This document shows positions 21,473-32,818 of a stretch of DNA of 64,000 nt, in pieces (position 1 is the first letter of the stretch; every line of letters begins with the position of its first letter). Source of the stretch: Haematobia irritans. Its lineage: Eukaryota; Arthropoda; Insecta; Diptera; Muscidae. A program made the position numbers and the translations under genes. The stretch is taken from positions 192,903,063-192,967,062 of the forward strand of contig NC_134397.1 in NCBI RefSeq assembly GCF_050003625.1, read 5' to 3'. The notes under the pieces are model-generated. The model searched no databases. It saw nothing but the letters and a program-made list of their open reading frames with translations, and was not told the DNA's origin.

Positions 21473-22862
21473 TATACCCTCCACCATAGATGGGGGTATA
21501 TTAACTTTGTCATTCCGTTTGTAACACAACGAAATATTGCTCTAAGACCCCATAAAGTATATATATTCTGGGTTGTGATGAAATTCTGAGTCGATCTGAG
21601 CATGTCCTTCAATCCGCCCGTCCGTCCTTCTGTTGAAATCACGCTAACTTCCGAACGAAACAAGCTATCGACTTGAAACTTGGCACAAGTAGTTGTTATT
21701 GTAGGTCGGATGGTATTGCAAATGGGCCATATCGGTCTACTTTTACGTATAGCCCCATATAAACGGACCCCCAAATTTGGCTTGCAGACCCTCTAAGAGA
21801 AGCAAATTTCATCCGATCATGCTGAAATTTGGTACATGGTGTTAGTTTGTGGTCTTTAACAACCATGCAAAAATTGGTCCACATCGGTCCATAATTATAT
21901 ATAGCCCCAATATAAACCGATCCCAAGATTTGGCTTGCGGAGCCTCTAAGAGAAGAAAATTTCATCCGATTGGGCTGAAATTTGGTACATGGTGTTAGTA
22001 TATGGTCTCTAACAACCATGCAAAAATTGGTCCATATCGGTCAATAATTATATATAGCCCCCATATAAACCGATCCCCAGATTTAACCCTCGGAGCCCCT
22101 TGGAAGAGCAAAATTCATCCGATTCGGTTGAAATTTGGTACGTGATGTTAGTATATGGTATCCAACAACCATGCAGGACTTGGTTCATATCAGTCCATAA
22201 TTATATGTAACCCCCATATAAACCGATCCCCAGATTTGACCTCCGGTGCCTTTTGGAGAAGCAAAATTCATCCGATCTGCTTGAAATTTGGTACGTGGTG
22301 GTAGTATATGATATTTAATAACCATGCCAAAAGTGGTCTATATCAGTCCATAATCATATATAGCCCCATATAAACCGATCCCGAGATTTGGTTTTGGAGC
22401 CACTTGGAGGAGCAAATTTCATCCGAGTCAGTTGAAATTTGGTACATTGTGCTAGTATATGGCCGTTAACAACCATGCCTAGCTAGGTCCATATCGGTCT
22501 ATAGTTATACATAGCCCTCAGATAAATCGATCCCCAATCGCACAAAAATTGGTCGATATCAAGTTCATAATTGTATATAGCCCCCATATAAGCGACCCCC
22601 ATATTTCAATTCTGGCTCCCTACGTACCGTGCAAAAATTCATATCGAGTCGTAATTATTTGTAGACTTACCTACACATACCTTTTTTGTCTAATAACATA
22701 TATACCACGTATGGACTAACTCACAATTTAGAAAACGATTTAAGATACCACAACCCAAGTAATTCGATTGTGGATGACAGATGACAGAAGTTTCTACGCT
22801 ATCCATGGTGGAGGGTACATAAGATTCGGCCTGGCCGAACTTACGGCCATATATACTTGTTC
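21473..22862 (-). mobile_element. Family A DINE-like element, complete
   Basis: On the minus strand it starts AAGTATATATGGCCGTAAG and GTTCGGCCAGGCCGAATC, then TACCCTCCACCATGGATAG, and ends 'CCATCTATGGTGGAGGGTAT'. About six 153-bp repeats occupy the middle and the 3' block has GGACGGACGGGCGG and AGAATATATATACTTTATGG. It splits a family E MITE; no target duplication is obvious, as expected for Helitron-type insertion. Confidence 0.8.
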
Positions 22863-23105
22863 TGAATTATTAAAGTCAACTTGACCTTAGCCCAAAAATT
22901 TTGTTTTCATGTTATGATACCCATTTTTAAATCAAATCACTTAATTATAAGGACAATACGACTTCATTGAAAAGTTTATCGACTTTTGAACAAGGAAAAA
23001 GACTTAAAATTAGAGAAATGCGTCTTCTATGCTAAGCAAAATTTGAATTCGTATTTTAAAGACATGAAGTCTTTGATTTCACGACAATATTGTTTTCAGT
23101 GTAGA
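22863..23105 (+). mobile_element. Family E MITE, right part
   Basis: ACTTCATTGAAAAGTTTATCG, GAGAAATGCGTCTTCTATGC and the closing CACGACAATATTGTTTTCAG match the other copies. Confidence 0.65.
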
Positions 23106-23225
23106 TAAATTGCGAATTTTTGGAAATATTTGAAGTCAAACGTTTCAGACAAGCGTTGCATTATAAATCATAAAAAATTATAGAAAATTTTTAAATATTT
23201 AATTTAAAATATTACAATTTTTTTT

Positions 23226-23322
23226 AATTCACATCCAAAACCTGAATTCGGATCGTACCTTAAGATATGATGCAAATTCAGTGCAACGGCTGTTGAAATG
23301 GTGGACATTCGTCCTATAACTG
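23226..23322 (+). repeat. Dispersed repeat shared with 32275-32380
   Basis: Both copies contain ACATCCAAAAC.TGAATTCGGATC and GATGCAAATTCAGTGCA.CGGCTGTTGAAATGG. The family is not recognised. Confidence 0.6.
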
Positions 23323-23384
23323 AATATTAATTAAAACTCAATTAAGACTTTAATTGGAGAAACTTCGTGAAATTTTTTTCTGTG

Positions 23385-23787
23385 TAAAAAAAAAAAATTT
23401 TGACAAAATTTACTATAAAAATAAAATTTTGACAAAATTTTCCATAGAAATAAAATTTTGATAAATTTCTTTAAAGAAGTAAAATTTTGAAAAACTTTTC
23501 TAAAGAAATAAAATTTGAAAAAGATTTCTATAGAAATAAAATTTTGACACAATATTCTATAGAAATAAAATATTGACAAAATTTTCTACAAATATAAAAT
23601 TTTGACAAAATTTTCTATATAAATAAAACTTTTAACAGAATTTTTCATAGAAATGAAATTTTGACAAAATTTTATTTATATAGATAATTTTGTCAAAATT
23701 TCATTTGTATGAAAAATTCTGTTAAAAGTTTTATTTCTATAGAAAATTTGGTCAAAATTTTATATTTGTAGAAAATTTTGTCAATAT
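23385..23787 (-). repeat. ~29-bp repeat array with a long palindrome
   Basis: Units of AAATAAAATTTTGACAAAATTT with CTATAGAAATAAA run from 23385. About 23570-23672 and 23687-23787 are inverse copies of one another, sharing the odd variant 'AACTTTTAACAGAATTTTTC', so this is an inverted duplication and not chance similarity between units. Confidence 0.8.
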
Positions 23788-24437
23788 TGAAATATGGGGG
23801 TCGCTTATATGGGGGCTATATACAATTATGAGCTTGATATGGACCAATTTTTGTGCGATTGGGGATCGATTTATCTGAGGGCTATATATAACTATAGACC
23901 GATATGGACCTAGTTAGACATGGTTGTTAACGGTCATATACTAGCACAATGTACTAAGAGGCTCCAAAAACAAATCTCGGGATCGGTTTATATGGGGGCT
24001 ATATATGATTATGGACTGATATAGACCACTTTTGGCATGGTTATTAAATATCATATACTATCACCACGTACCAAATTTCAACCAGATCGGATGAAATTTG
24101 CTTCTCCAAAAGGCACCGGAGGTCAAATCTGGGGATCGGTTTATATGGGGGTTATATATAATTATGGACTGATATGAACCAATTCCTGCATGGTTGTTGG
24201 ATACCATATACTAACATCACGTACCAAATTTCAACCGAATCGGATGAATTTTGCTCTTCCAAGGGGCTCCGGAGGTCAAATCTGGGGATCGGTTTATATG
24301 GGGGCTATGGACCGATTTCGACCAATTTTTGCATGGGTGTTTGAGGCCATATATTAACACCAAGTACCAAATTTCAACTGAATCAGATTAATTTTGGTCT
24401 TCCAAGAGGCTCCGGAGGTCAAATCGGGGGATCGGAT
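23788..24437 (+). mobile_element. Family A DINE-like fragment (central repeats)
   Basis: Four to five 153-bp units are present (GGGGATCGATTTATCTGAGG, 'GGTTTATATGGGGGCTATAT'). Both ends are lost: it passes directly into ~29-bp repeat arrays on each side. Confidence 0.7.
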
Positions 24438-24444
24438 GTAGTTT

Positions 24445-25085
24445 GCTGTGTAAAAATAAAATTTTGACAAAATTTACTATAAAAATAAAATTTTGACAAA
24501 ATTTTCCATAGAAATAAAATTTTGATAAATTTCTTTAAAGAAGTAAAATTTTGAAAAACTTTTCTAAAGAAATAAAATTTGAAAAAATTTTCTATAGAAA
24601 TAAAATTTTGACACAATTTTCTATAGAAATAAAATTTTGACAAAATTTTCTATAGAAATAAAATTTTGATAATCTTCTCTATAGAAATAAAATATTGACA
24701 AAATTTTCTACAAGTATAAAATTTTGACAAAATTTTCTATAGAAATAAAACTTTTAACAGAATTTTTCATAGAAATGAAATTTTGACAAAATTATCTATA
24801 TAAATAAAATTTTCTATAGGAATAAAAATTTGAAATAATTTTCTAAGAAAAAAAATGTTGACAAAATTTCTATATAAATAAAATTTTGACAAAATTTTTT
24901 ATATAAATAAAATTTTGACAAAATAAAATTTTTGCGAAATTTTCTATAGAAATACAATTTTGACAAAGTTTTCTACAGAAATAAAATTTTGACAAAATTT
25001 TCTATAGAAATAAAATTTTGACAAAATTTTCTACAGAAATAAAATTTTAACAAAATTTTCTAAACAAATAAAATTTTGGCAATTT
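24445..25085 (-). repeat. ~29-bp repeat array, second block
   Basis: The first ~350 bp repeat the 23385-23670 array unit for unit, including the variants GAAGTAAAATTTTGAAAAAC and AACTTTTAACAGAATTTTTC, so the two arrays are a block duplication about 1.07 kb apart. Further units follow to 25085. Confidence 0.85.
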
Positions 25086-26264
25086 AAAGTTGACATGTTA
25101 AATTCATCAATTTGCGACTACTCCCGGACGCAAATAGAACATTTGTACTACTTTTTTGGCGACGCTTTTTTGCTGGGTTCTGTTAGACATACCAACTGTT
25201 CTGTGTACCGATAAAACAGTCAGATATAATAAGGGAATATCTAAGCCAATATTTATTTCAGAAAAAAAGATTGCGAAATATATTATTTCTGAATAATGCA
25301 GTTTCTATATAATGAAATAAATTCCTAGTCCCTTGAAGATTCATTATACACTAAAAAATACCCGGCTCCCAATATTTAGTCTTTACACTAATGATATTGA
25401 TACCAAGCCAAAGAAGCGAAGAATCAAACTAAGGGCTCTTTTACAGGGAAAATAGTTTAATGTATACATTTTTCCGCCTATGCTTACTTGATTGACAAGG
25501 GACCTCTCTTTTAAAACCAAATCGGAATAGCGTTTCACATGGCTTCTTCTTTTTGAGCAAACTCAGCAAAGATTTGGGTGTTCTCCAATTTCTCGCATAT
25601 GAACCACCCTAATGTAATTTCACTATAGAACAATTTGTCTACAAACACATATACATATTTTATGAAGTCACATGGGATAATACTAACGAACGCATTATTA
25701 CGTTAGTTACCCACATTTTCACTTCGTATCATGAGTCACGCAATGGCATATAAATTATACAGTTTGCAATGGTGTACGGAAGGAAACGTGCCGTTGCTCA
25801 ACACTCATTTGCTATACGCTGACTTAATTTTTCGAACTAGCTCTCTGTTCCTCTCTTTATTTGATTGTAGGTCGAATGCTTAGGATGTTAATGGTAGGTG
25901 TTGGTGGTAATGGTGGCAAAAAGGATAAATAGAACCGACTTACTATGTTAATGGTGGTCATTCTTAAAGGCTCTTAATTAATTGTCATCACATTGCTGTA
26001 TAAACAGAAATTATAATACATATTTGCATTGAAATTTCATAGAAAAACCAAGAAAAATTTAACGAAACTGAGAGAAAATATACAACACAATTCAAAGAAA
26101 ATAAATAAATAAAAAAATTAATAAACATTTCTTTGATGTTAATATGGATCTATCTGTGTATATGGGTAATTGTTATATTACGAAATATTTTCCTGATATT
26201 TAAGAAATGTTTAGGAGTTTGCGTTTTTACACCATGATCAACAGGTTCGCCTTTAGATACATTA
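25086..26264. other. Mixed stretch, no gene recognised
   Basis: A short MITE fragment near 25380-25440 (GATATTGATACCAAGCCAAAG) is recognisable. The remainder has no recognisable gene. Confidence 0.4.
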
Positions 26265-26468
26265 GATTAGGTAAGGTATAATGGCAGCCCGTTATTTCAG
26301 GCTCAGTTAGACTATTCAGTCCATTGTGATACCACAGTGTGGAACTTCTCTCTCGTCACTGAGTGCTGCCCGATTCCATGTTTGGCTCAATGACAGGGGA
26401 ACTCCTTTTATCGCATCCTGAGAAGGGATAATTTATCGCTGCACCATTGCCCCATGCTGGCTCCCAAA
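26265..26468 (-). mobile_element. tRNA-derived SINE, internally deleted
   Basis: On the minus strand it begins GGGAGCCAGCATGGGGCAATG, lacks the B box, and continues with TGTCATTGAGCCAAACATGG, GGTATCACAATGGACTGAAT and a CCTTACCTAATC tail. It is the same family as 9991-10335. Confidence 0.75.
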
Positions 26469-26560
26469 TAATGACTTTAAAAAAGTCGGACCAAATTAAA
26501 TAATGAGAGAGCATTTCAGTGAAAAGAATCGATAATCCGAAAATATTATCTTAGACAAAA

Positions 26561-26630
26561 TTTTCCCGATAATATTGGGCATTTATTTTGACCATGAGGT
26601 CAAAATATATGCCCAATATTATCGGGAAAA
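26561..26630. repeat. Hairpin with 33-bp arms and 4-nt loop
   Basis: Arms 26561-26593 and 26598-26630 are complementary at 32 of 33 positions around the loop ATGA; the core is CCCGATAATATTGGGCAT. Weaker pairing continues outward. Confidence 0.9.
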
Positions 26631-26639
26631 TGTCCTAAA

Positions 26640-26830
26640 GACAGCATTGAAGCCACGAGCCAAAATCGGCGGATCTCAGTCCGTTGGACTTTTGTGCCTC
26701 GAGTATTTTGGAGAGTATTGTTGGTACTAAAAAATATCGGCGCTTCACGGGGAATGGATCAAAATACCATATAGCCAAGTGTAGGATGATTTGTCGGCCA
26801 TTTAAAAGTCATAATTAGAGTCCTAATTTT
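26640..26830 (+). pseudogene. Tc1/mariner-superfamily transposase C-terminal remnant
   Basis: One frame gives ADLSPLDFCASSILES and another EWIKIPYSQVRMICRPFKS, resembling the third-catalytic-Asp region and the C-terminus of a Tc1/mariner transposase. A related C-terminal stretch lies at 27060-27190. Both are too degraded to classify. Confidence 0.5.
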
Positions 26831-27059
26831 CATGAATTTAATTTTAAAAAATCAATGCAACAAAAAACTTAAATTAAGGGCAAAATCTTTGAATTGTACA
26901 AAACTGGGGCTTCTTCATAATCAGTCTGGTATTAGTCTCAGGGAATGTCGATTCACGTGACATCCAATCTGGTATTAGGTTACTGCTACTATCGAACCCC
27001 TTATAGTTCCAGGCTGGTCAATATCAAGTTGATCTAGTAATTTTACAAAATATTATTGT

Positions 27060-27189
27060 AGCTGCCGACAAAAATGGGTCGGTTTCATTTTCTGGCCCAG
27101 CATCTCACGGTTCGCGGCGAATGGATCAACATACCGCAGATCCATTTCGAGCATCGGGTGATGGCTTTTTTGGCAGTTTAAAGGCCACA
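27060..27189 (+). pseudogene. Second Tc1/mariner C-terminal remnant
   Basis: ANGSTNIPQIHFEH and a FLAV*RP stretch parallel the 26735-26830 remnant at DNA level (AATGGATCAACATACC against AATGGATCAAAATACC). Only the last ~40 codons are present. Confidence 0.45.
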
Positions 27190-27748
27190 CTCAAAAAAAG
27201 TTTACTTGGATCCAAAAATTGTGACCTTTCCTTAAGGATTTTGGTATTGATTCCGAGTCAAAGATGCATTTTCTTTAAAATAAAGAAATTTTTTAGCGAC
27301 CTATCTAGCTTTAAATCTAGGACCAATATTAAAATTAGGATACAGATCTCATTTATCAAATTTTCATTCTCTTTTCGCGGTTTATTAATAAAGGTACTCA
27401 CGTACAAACATTATATTTGGAGAAAGTTTCCTTGTATACGTTAGTTAAATGAACTAAAAAAACGGAAAAAAATCATCAAAAGAAATTCGTACTTCTCACA
27501 AAATAGTTGATAATTTCTTTAAATTTGTAAATTTTACTACAAATGCGCTCATCTTGAACTTTGTATGGCAATAAAGACATTCTTGCAATTTTGAAAAAAA
27601 AATTCTTTAACAAGTGAAAAAAAGATAATTATGTCTAATAAATTTTCTTAAATTGGTCGAAATATATTTACTTATTTTTGACATAGCGGCGCTATGTCAG
27701 CGTTTGTAATAATTTTGCTACCTGGTGGGTTCACTGTTTTTTCTGTGT
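27190..27748 (+). mobile_element. Chimeric MITE
   Basis: The left ~200 bp (ACTCAAAAAAAGTTTACTTG to GGTACTCACGTACAAAC) is of the TTTACTTGGATCC family, as at 34736. The right ~360 bp (ATTATATTTGGAGAAAGTTT to GGGTTCACTGTTTTTTCTG) is of the CACT type, as at 14872. One outer end comes from each family. Confidence 0.75.
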
Positions 27749-28547
27749 CTCTTCTTTTTTTTGAAGGAAACAGAAAAGTAAAAATCCCCTACCAAGGCTC
27801 CAGAAAGGTTTTTCACATCGTCCCACATGGCGTATGATGTAAAACAAAAAAGTAAAAACTACATGCTTACTGCTTAACTGCAATGATTCGAATCATCTGT
27901 ACATTGGTATAGCTGTGTAAACGATAACTTTCCTAGGAATACATATAAAAAGTAAATATTTCAGTAAAGAAGAATGAAATAAGGAAATTCCCTTAGATTA
28001 TGAACATGGAAATTTCATTTGGGGTAGAACCATCGTCGTACATGTATACACCAAACTTTCCCCCTTTTTTACTATTTTGTTTTTCGTTGATTTGCCAAAG
28101 TTTTCACATTCACAAAAAATTCCTCTTTTACTTTTATTCTGGTAACCAAATGAAAACATGTGGGTTTTGTGAGGCCTATTTGTGACGGAAGCAAAGATTG
28201 TGATTTTTTTCCCTGTCCATTGTCGGTTTTCGTCACAACAAAGTTTTATTTTCTTTTATTATTTCCAACCAAAAGTTACCGCTCATGGGCCATATTTGCT
28301 TTCAGTTTTTTTTTCACCATGGAATTTAAGTGAAAATATTTCCATGAAAATAAAATGGAAAGAAAATAACTCTTCAAGTTAAAAAAAATAATAATAAAGG
28401 AATATTTTATAACTACAACATTCGGTTTGTCGCCTGCGTTTAATGTTGCATTGCAAAGGAGATTTACTCTATAACCAATATATGTGTCCCATACACAGAA
28501 AAAAGTCCGTTGTTAAAGTATTGTTAAAAATAACAGATGTTTATTGA
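27749..28547. other. AT-rich stretch, no gene recognised
   Basis: Two short open frames (28000-28185, 28182-28382) have no recognisable domain. No repeat family of the window is seen until 28490. Confidence 0.4.
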
Positions 28548-28550
28548 TAG

Positions 28551-28599
28551 ATGAAAAAACGGAACATTTTTCCAATTAAAGTCTTAATTGAGTTTTAAA
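28551..28599 (+). mobile_element. AATT-type MITE, left part split by family A
   Basis: It reads CATTTTTCCAATTAAAGTC and TTAATTGAGTTTTAAA; the intact family continues with ATATTCAATTAAAAATTT, which is found at 30177 beyond the family A element. Confidence 0.8.
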
Positions 28600-30176
28600 C
28601 AAGTATATAGGGCCGTAAGTTCGGCCAGGCCGACGCTTATGTACCCTCCACCATGGATTGCGTAGAAACTTCTACTGAAGACTGTCATCCACAATCGAAT
28701 TACTTGGGTTGCGGTAACACTTGCCGATGACAAGGTATCATAAAACTTCTTAACACCGTCTTCTAAATTGTAAGTAAGTCCATACGTGGTATATATTAAA
28801 TTAAAAAAGACCGATTAAATACGTATTTAATTTAGTTTGACAAAATTTTCTATAGAAATAAAATTTTAACAAAATTTTCTATAGAAATAAAATTTTGACA
28901 AAATTTTCTATAGAAATAAAATTTTAACAAAATTTTCTATAGAAATAAAATTTTGACAAAATTTTCTATAGAAATAAAATTTTGACAAAATTTTCTATAG
29001 AAATAAAATGTGGGTAGATTATTATTTGGCTCGAGTGGGAACCATGATTATGAACCGATATGGACCAATTTTTGTGGCTATATATAACTTTAGACCGACA
29101 TGGACCAATTTTAGCATGGTTGTTTATATGGGGGCTATATAATTATGGACCGATATGGACCAATTTTTGCATGTTTGTTGGAGACCATATACTAACACCA
29201 CGTTCCACATTTGAACAGGATCGGATGAATTTTGCTCCTCCAAGAGGCTCCATATCTGGAGAACGGTTTATATGGGGGCTATATATAATTATGGACCGAT
29301 ATGGACCAATTCTGGCACGGTTGTTAGAGACCATATGCTAACACCATGTTCCAAATTTCAACCAGATCGGATGAAATTTGTTTCTCTTTGAGGCTCCACA
29401 AGCCAAATATGGGGATCGGTTTATATGGGGGCTATATATAATTATAAACCGATGTGGACCAATTTTTGCATGGTTGTTAGAGACCCTATGCCAACATCAT
29501 GCACCAAATTTCAGCCGGATCGGAAGAAATTTGTTTCTCTTTGAGCCTCCGCAAACCAAATCTGGGGATCGGTTTATATGGAGCCTATATATAATTATGG
29601 ACCGACATGGACAAATTTTTGCGTGGTTGTTAGAGACCATATACCAACACCATGTACCAAAATTCAGCAGGATCGGATGAAATTTGCTTCTCTTTGAGGC
29701 TCCGCAAGCCAAATCTGGGAATCGATTTATATGGGGGCTATATATATTAATTATGGACCGATGTGGACCAATTTTTGCGTGGTTATTAGAGATCATATAC
29801 CAACACCATGTACCAAATTTCAGCCGGATCGGATGAAATATGCTTTTCTTAGAGGCTTCGGAAGCCAAATCTGGGGGTCCGTTTTTATGGGGGCTGTACG
29901 TAAAAGTGGACCGATATGGCCCATTTGCAATACCATCCGACCTACATCAATAACAACTACTTGTGCTAGGTTTCAAGTCGATAGCTGGTTGCGTTCGGAA
30001 GTTAGCGTGATTTCAACAGACGGACGGACGGACGGACGAACATGCTTAGATCGACTCAGAATTTCACCACGACCCAGAATATATATACTTTATGGGGTCT
30101 TAAAGCAATATTTCGATGTGTTACAAACGGAATGACAAAGTTAATATACCCCGTCCTATGGTGGAGGGTATAAAAA
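28600..30176 (+). mobile_element. Family A DINE-like element, complete, in AATT MITE
   Basis: It starts CAAGTATATAGGGCCGTAAG, then TACCCTCCACCATGGATTGC, a ~29-bp repeat array at 28838-29010, about seven 153-bp units, the (GGAC)n block at 30018-30036, TATATATACTTTATGGGGTC, and ends CCTATGGTGGAGGGTATAAA. Flanks are the two halves of one AATT MITE with no duplicated target, which fixes both ends to within the run of A. Confidence 0.85.
28838..29010 (+). repeat. ~29-bp repeat array inside family A
   Basis: Six regular units of GACAAAATTTTCTATAGAAA plus TAAAATTTT. Units here are more alike than elsewhere, suggesting recent expansion. Confidence 0.85.
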
Positions 30177-30385
30177 TATTCAATTAAAAATTTAATTGAT
30201 TAAACTAATTTTTTAATTGAAACAAAAATCAATCACAAATATTAACAGTATCAATAAATTTTTTAATTGGACCAATTAATTTTTTAATTGGATCAATTAA
30301 TTCTTTAATTGGTTCAATTAATTTTTTAATTGACTTCCAATTAATTTTTTAATTGATACTATCATTTCTGTGATTGATGTCAGAT
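30177..30385 (+). mobile_element. AATT-type MITE, right part
   Basis: It continues from 28599 with ATATTCAATTAAAAATTTAA and extra 'AATTAATTTTTTAATTGG' blocks, then TGATACTATCATTTCTGTG. The far end is lost after TGATTGATG. Confidence 0.8.
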
Positions 30386-31057
30386 TCCAGATGATTATAT
30401 CCACAAGAGAAGCATGTGAAACAAGAGCAATTAATTCAAACAAATATTGGTGGATTAATTTCTAAACTTTCAAATATGTAAGTTTTTAATTTCGTGACAA
30501 ATTTTCTTTTATTAAACAATATCAACGATAATGTTTTCACTATCAAGGATTTTCTACGTAATTTGTATATATATTCTTAATATATAATATTCTGAAAAGA
30601 TGTATAACAATGAAATGATAGGTTATTGTACTGAGAGCTCGTTGAAGGGACTATGTATATACTAATGATAAACAGTTATGAAAAATCTATTTTGTTTATT
30701 TGTAGATGTAATAATATTCAATGATTCAAAATAAACAATAAAAAACAAATTGAATCAGATTTTTTTTTTTGTACTTAACAATTGGAAAAATCTTAGTGTG
30801 TTCTCATTATTTTTATAAAACATTATGGAAATCTCAAAAAGGGGAATACAATATAGTTAAAATTTCTCATGATAGTTCATTCTTCCCATAAAACAGTTCA
30901 CTTTTGTCTGTGTGATAAAAATTTACTAATGAAAATTCGACTTCGAACGAAAGAGAAATGTGATGTAAATTTTTTATTAAATTCGATACAAATACGAGTA
31001 TAATGTAACGACTCCAACCCAATGCATTGCCAAAGCTTTAATAAAAATCTACGTTAA
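30386..31057. other. AT-rich stretch, no gene recognised
   Basis: Nothing recognised beyond short poly-A/T runs. Confidence 0.4.
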
Positions 31058-31335
31058 ACAGAAATAAATAATTTTTATTTTCAATCACGAAATTAGTTGA
31101 TCCAATTAATTTTTAATTGAAATTTCTTCAATCACAGATATGATAGCATCAATCACCAATGTCAATTAAAAAATTAATTGATCCAATTAAAAAATTAATT
31201 GATGCACTTAATTGTTGCGATTGATTTAAGTTTTGATTAAAAAAATTTTTGAAACAATTAAATTTTTAATTGATTCAATTAATTCAATTAATATTTTAAT
31301 TGGAAAAAATGTTGGTGATATTTTTTTCAGTGTAC
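31058..31335 (-). mobile_element. AATT-type MITE copy
   Basis: TTCAATCACGAAATTAGTTG at one end and GGTGATATTTTTTTCAGTGT at the other, with AATT blocks between; minus orientation. Confidence 0.75.
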
Positions 31336-32274
31336 AATGGTCATAGTTATTATTTTTTTTTTGTATTTACCAAAACCCGATTTTTCTATTCACAAAAATA
31401 AATTGAATTTGAACAATTGCATTGAAATAAAGGAAAAATGTCAAAAGATGAAATGATTTAAGTTTAATCCCACGAGTATGTATAGATTTTTTTTCATTTA
31501 TGTAAATCTAAGTTCTTTTGCATGTTTATCCGAATACAAATTTACATAAATGCTCTTTGTTTCAGGCATATCCATAGCACGAACACAAAACAGCATCACA
31601 TTGCAGAAACTACTTCAAGGATCTCTTAATATGCCTTGGGCAGAAATGTTATATTTTTTTGTACTGATTTCTTTCTCTTCTAGTTTTGTTTGAATTTAAA
31701 TGAGGATTTAAAATAAAAATATCTATATAATATCAAAGTTGAAAATCCCAAAATGACTTAAGTTAGACGAATAGTAGAAGAATGGATTGGATTAACTTCT
31801 CAAAACGATAAAACTTTTGTCTGCAGACAATTAGGTAGAAGTGGTTCACAAATAAATATCAAGCAACGACATTTCATATATAATAAATATGAACGCAATC
31901 TTCAAACTAATATGTTGATTTGATGGCAAACGTTATATCACACACTGAAAGAAGAGTTCTCTTTTCAGAGGAAGGAAATTATTGACAAATTAACTAAGTT
32001 CTCTTTAGCGCTAAAAGATTTCTTTGAAGAGAGATCAAAAAAGACTGAATAAAATCGTTGTAACGCTTTTCACAAATGTTGGTTTATTTTCTCTTAAAGA
32101 CAATACTTTTTTAGCAAAGGAAAATTTCGTTTGTTTAAAATTTCGCTCCGGAGGAAAAGATTTGTCCTTTGGATGCAGAACAGGATATTATCCTACATAG
32201 TTCGAATAGGTCTAGGGGGAGCCTCCCACCATTAAAAATTATAAAAATGATTTATTTGACAAAATATCACAGCA
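31336..32274. other. AT-rich stretch, no gene recognised
   Basis: Nothing recognised. Near 31940-32060 there is TTCTCTTTTCAGAGGAAGG with related phrases, possibly another MITE, not resolved. Confidence 0.35.
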
Positions 32275-32640
32275 TTTTTTAATTTACATCCAAAACATTG
32301 AATTCGGATCACACCTAAAGAAGTGATGCAAATTCAGTGCACCGGCTGTTGAAATGGAGGATTTCTCTTCTATGACAAGCCCATGTTAAATTCATCGCTT
32401 CTGCATCAATTTTGCACCACTTCCGGATCCATAAAGAACTTTTTAACGGGAACATTGAAAATGTTTGTCGGAACCATTTTATTGATTATCGGAAATGACA
32501 TTCCGTATGAAACCATTAAGAGAAGTTTTAAAACACTCAGGAATGTCATCATTTCCGAGTGTTTCAAATTCGGCCGAAACAGGGATTGAACCAATGGCCA
32601 ATGGTCTGTAAAGCTGGCATGCTGAAAATGAGGATCATTT
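32275..32640 (+). repeat. Dispersed repeat with SINE-head-like end
   Basis: 32275-32380 matches 23226-23322. At 32563-32630, minus strand, there is a tRNA-like remnant with CATTGGTTCAATCCCTGTTTC, comparable to the pol III B box seen at 41908 and 59937. A 68-codon frame (32383-32589) has no recognised domain. Confidence 0.5.
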
Positions 32641-32818
32641 TGGTAGAAGCATAGGCTTTTCTCATCCTCATATTAAAAAATTATATATCCAATTTTTAAC
32701 ACAAGACTCACTCCCTGAGAATTTGAAAGATAGCCAATCAGAGCGAGATCCCTATATCACAGGGTTTTTTTGGAAATTTTTCATATAAAGTTCATTGTGC
32801 ATGATTTGAATTAAGCAT

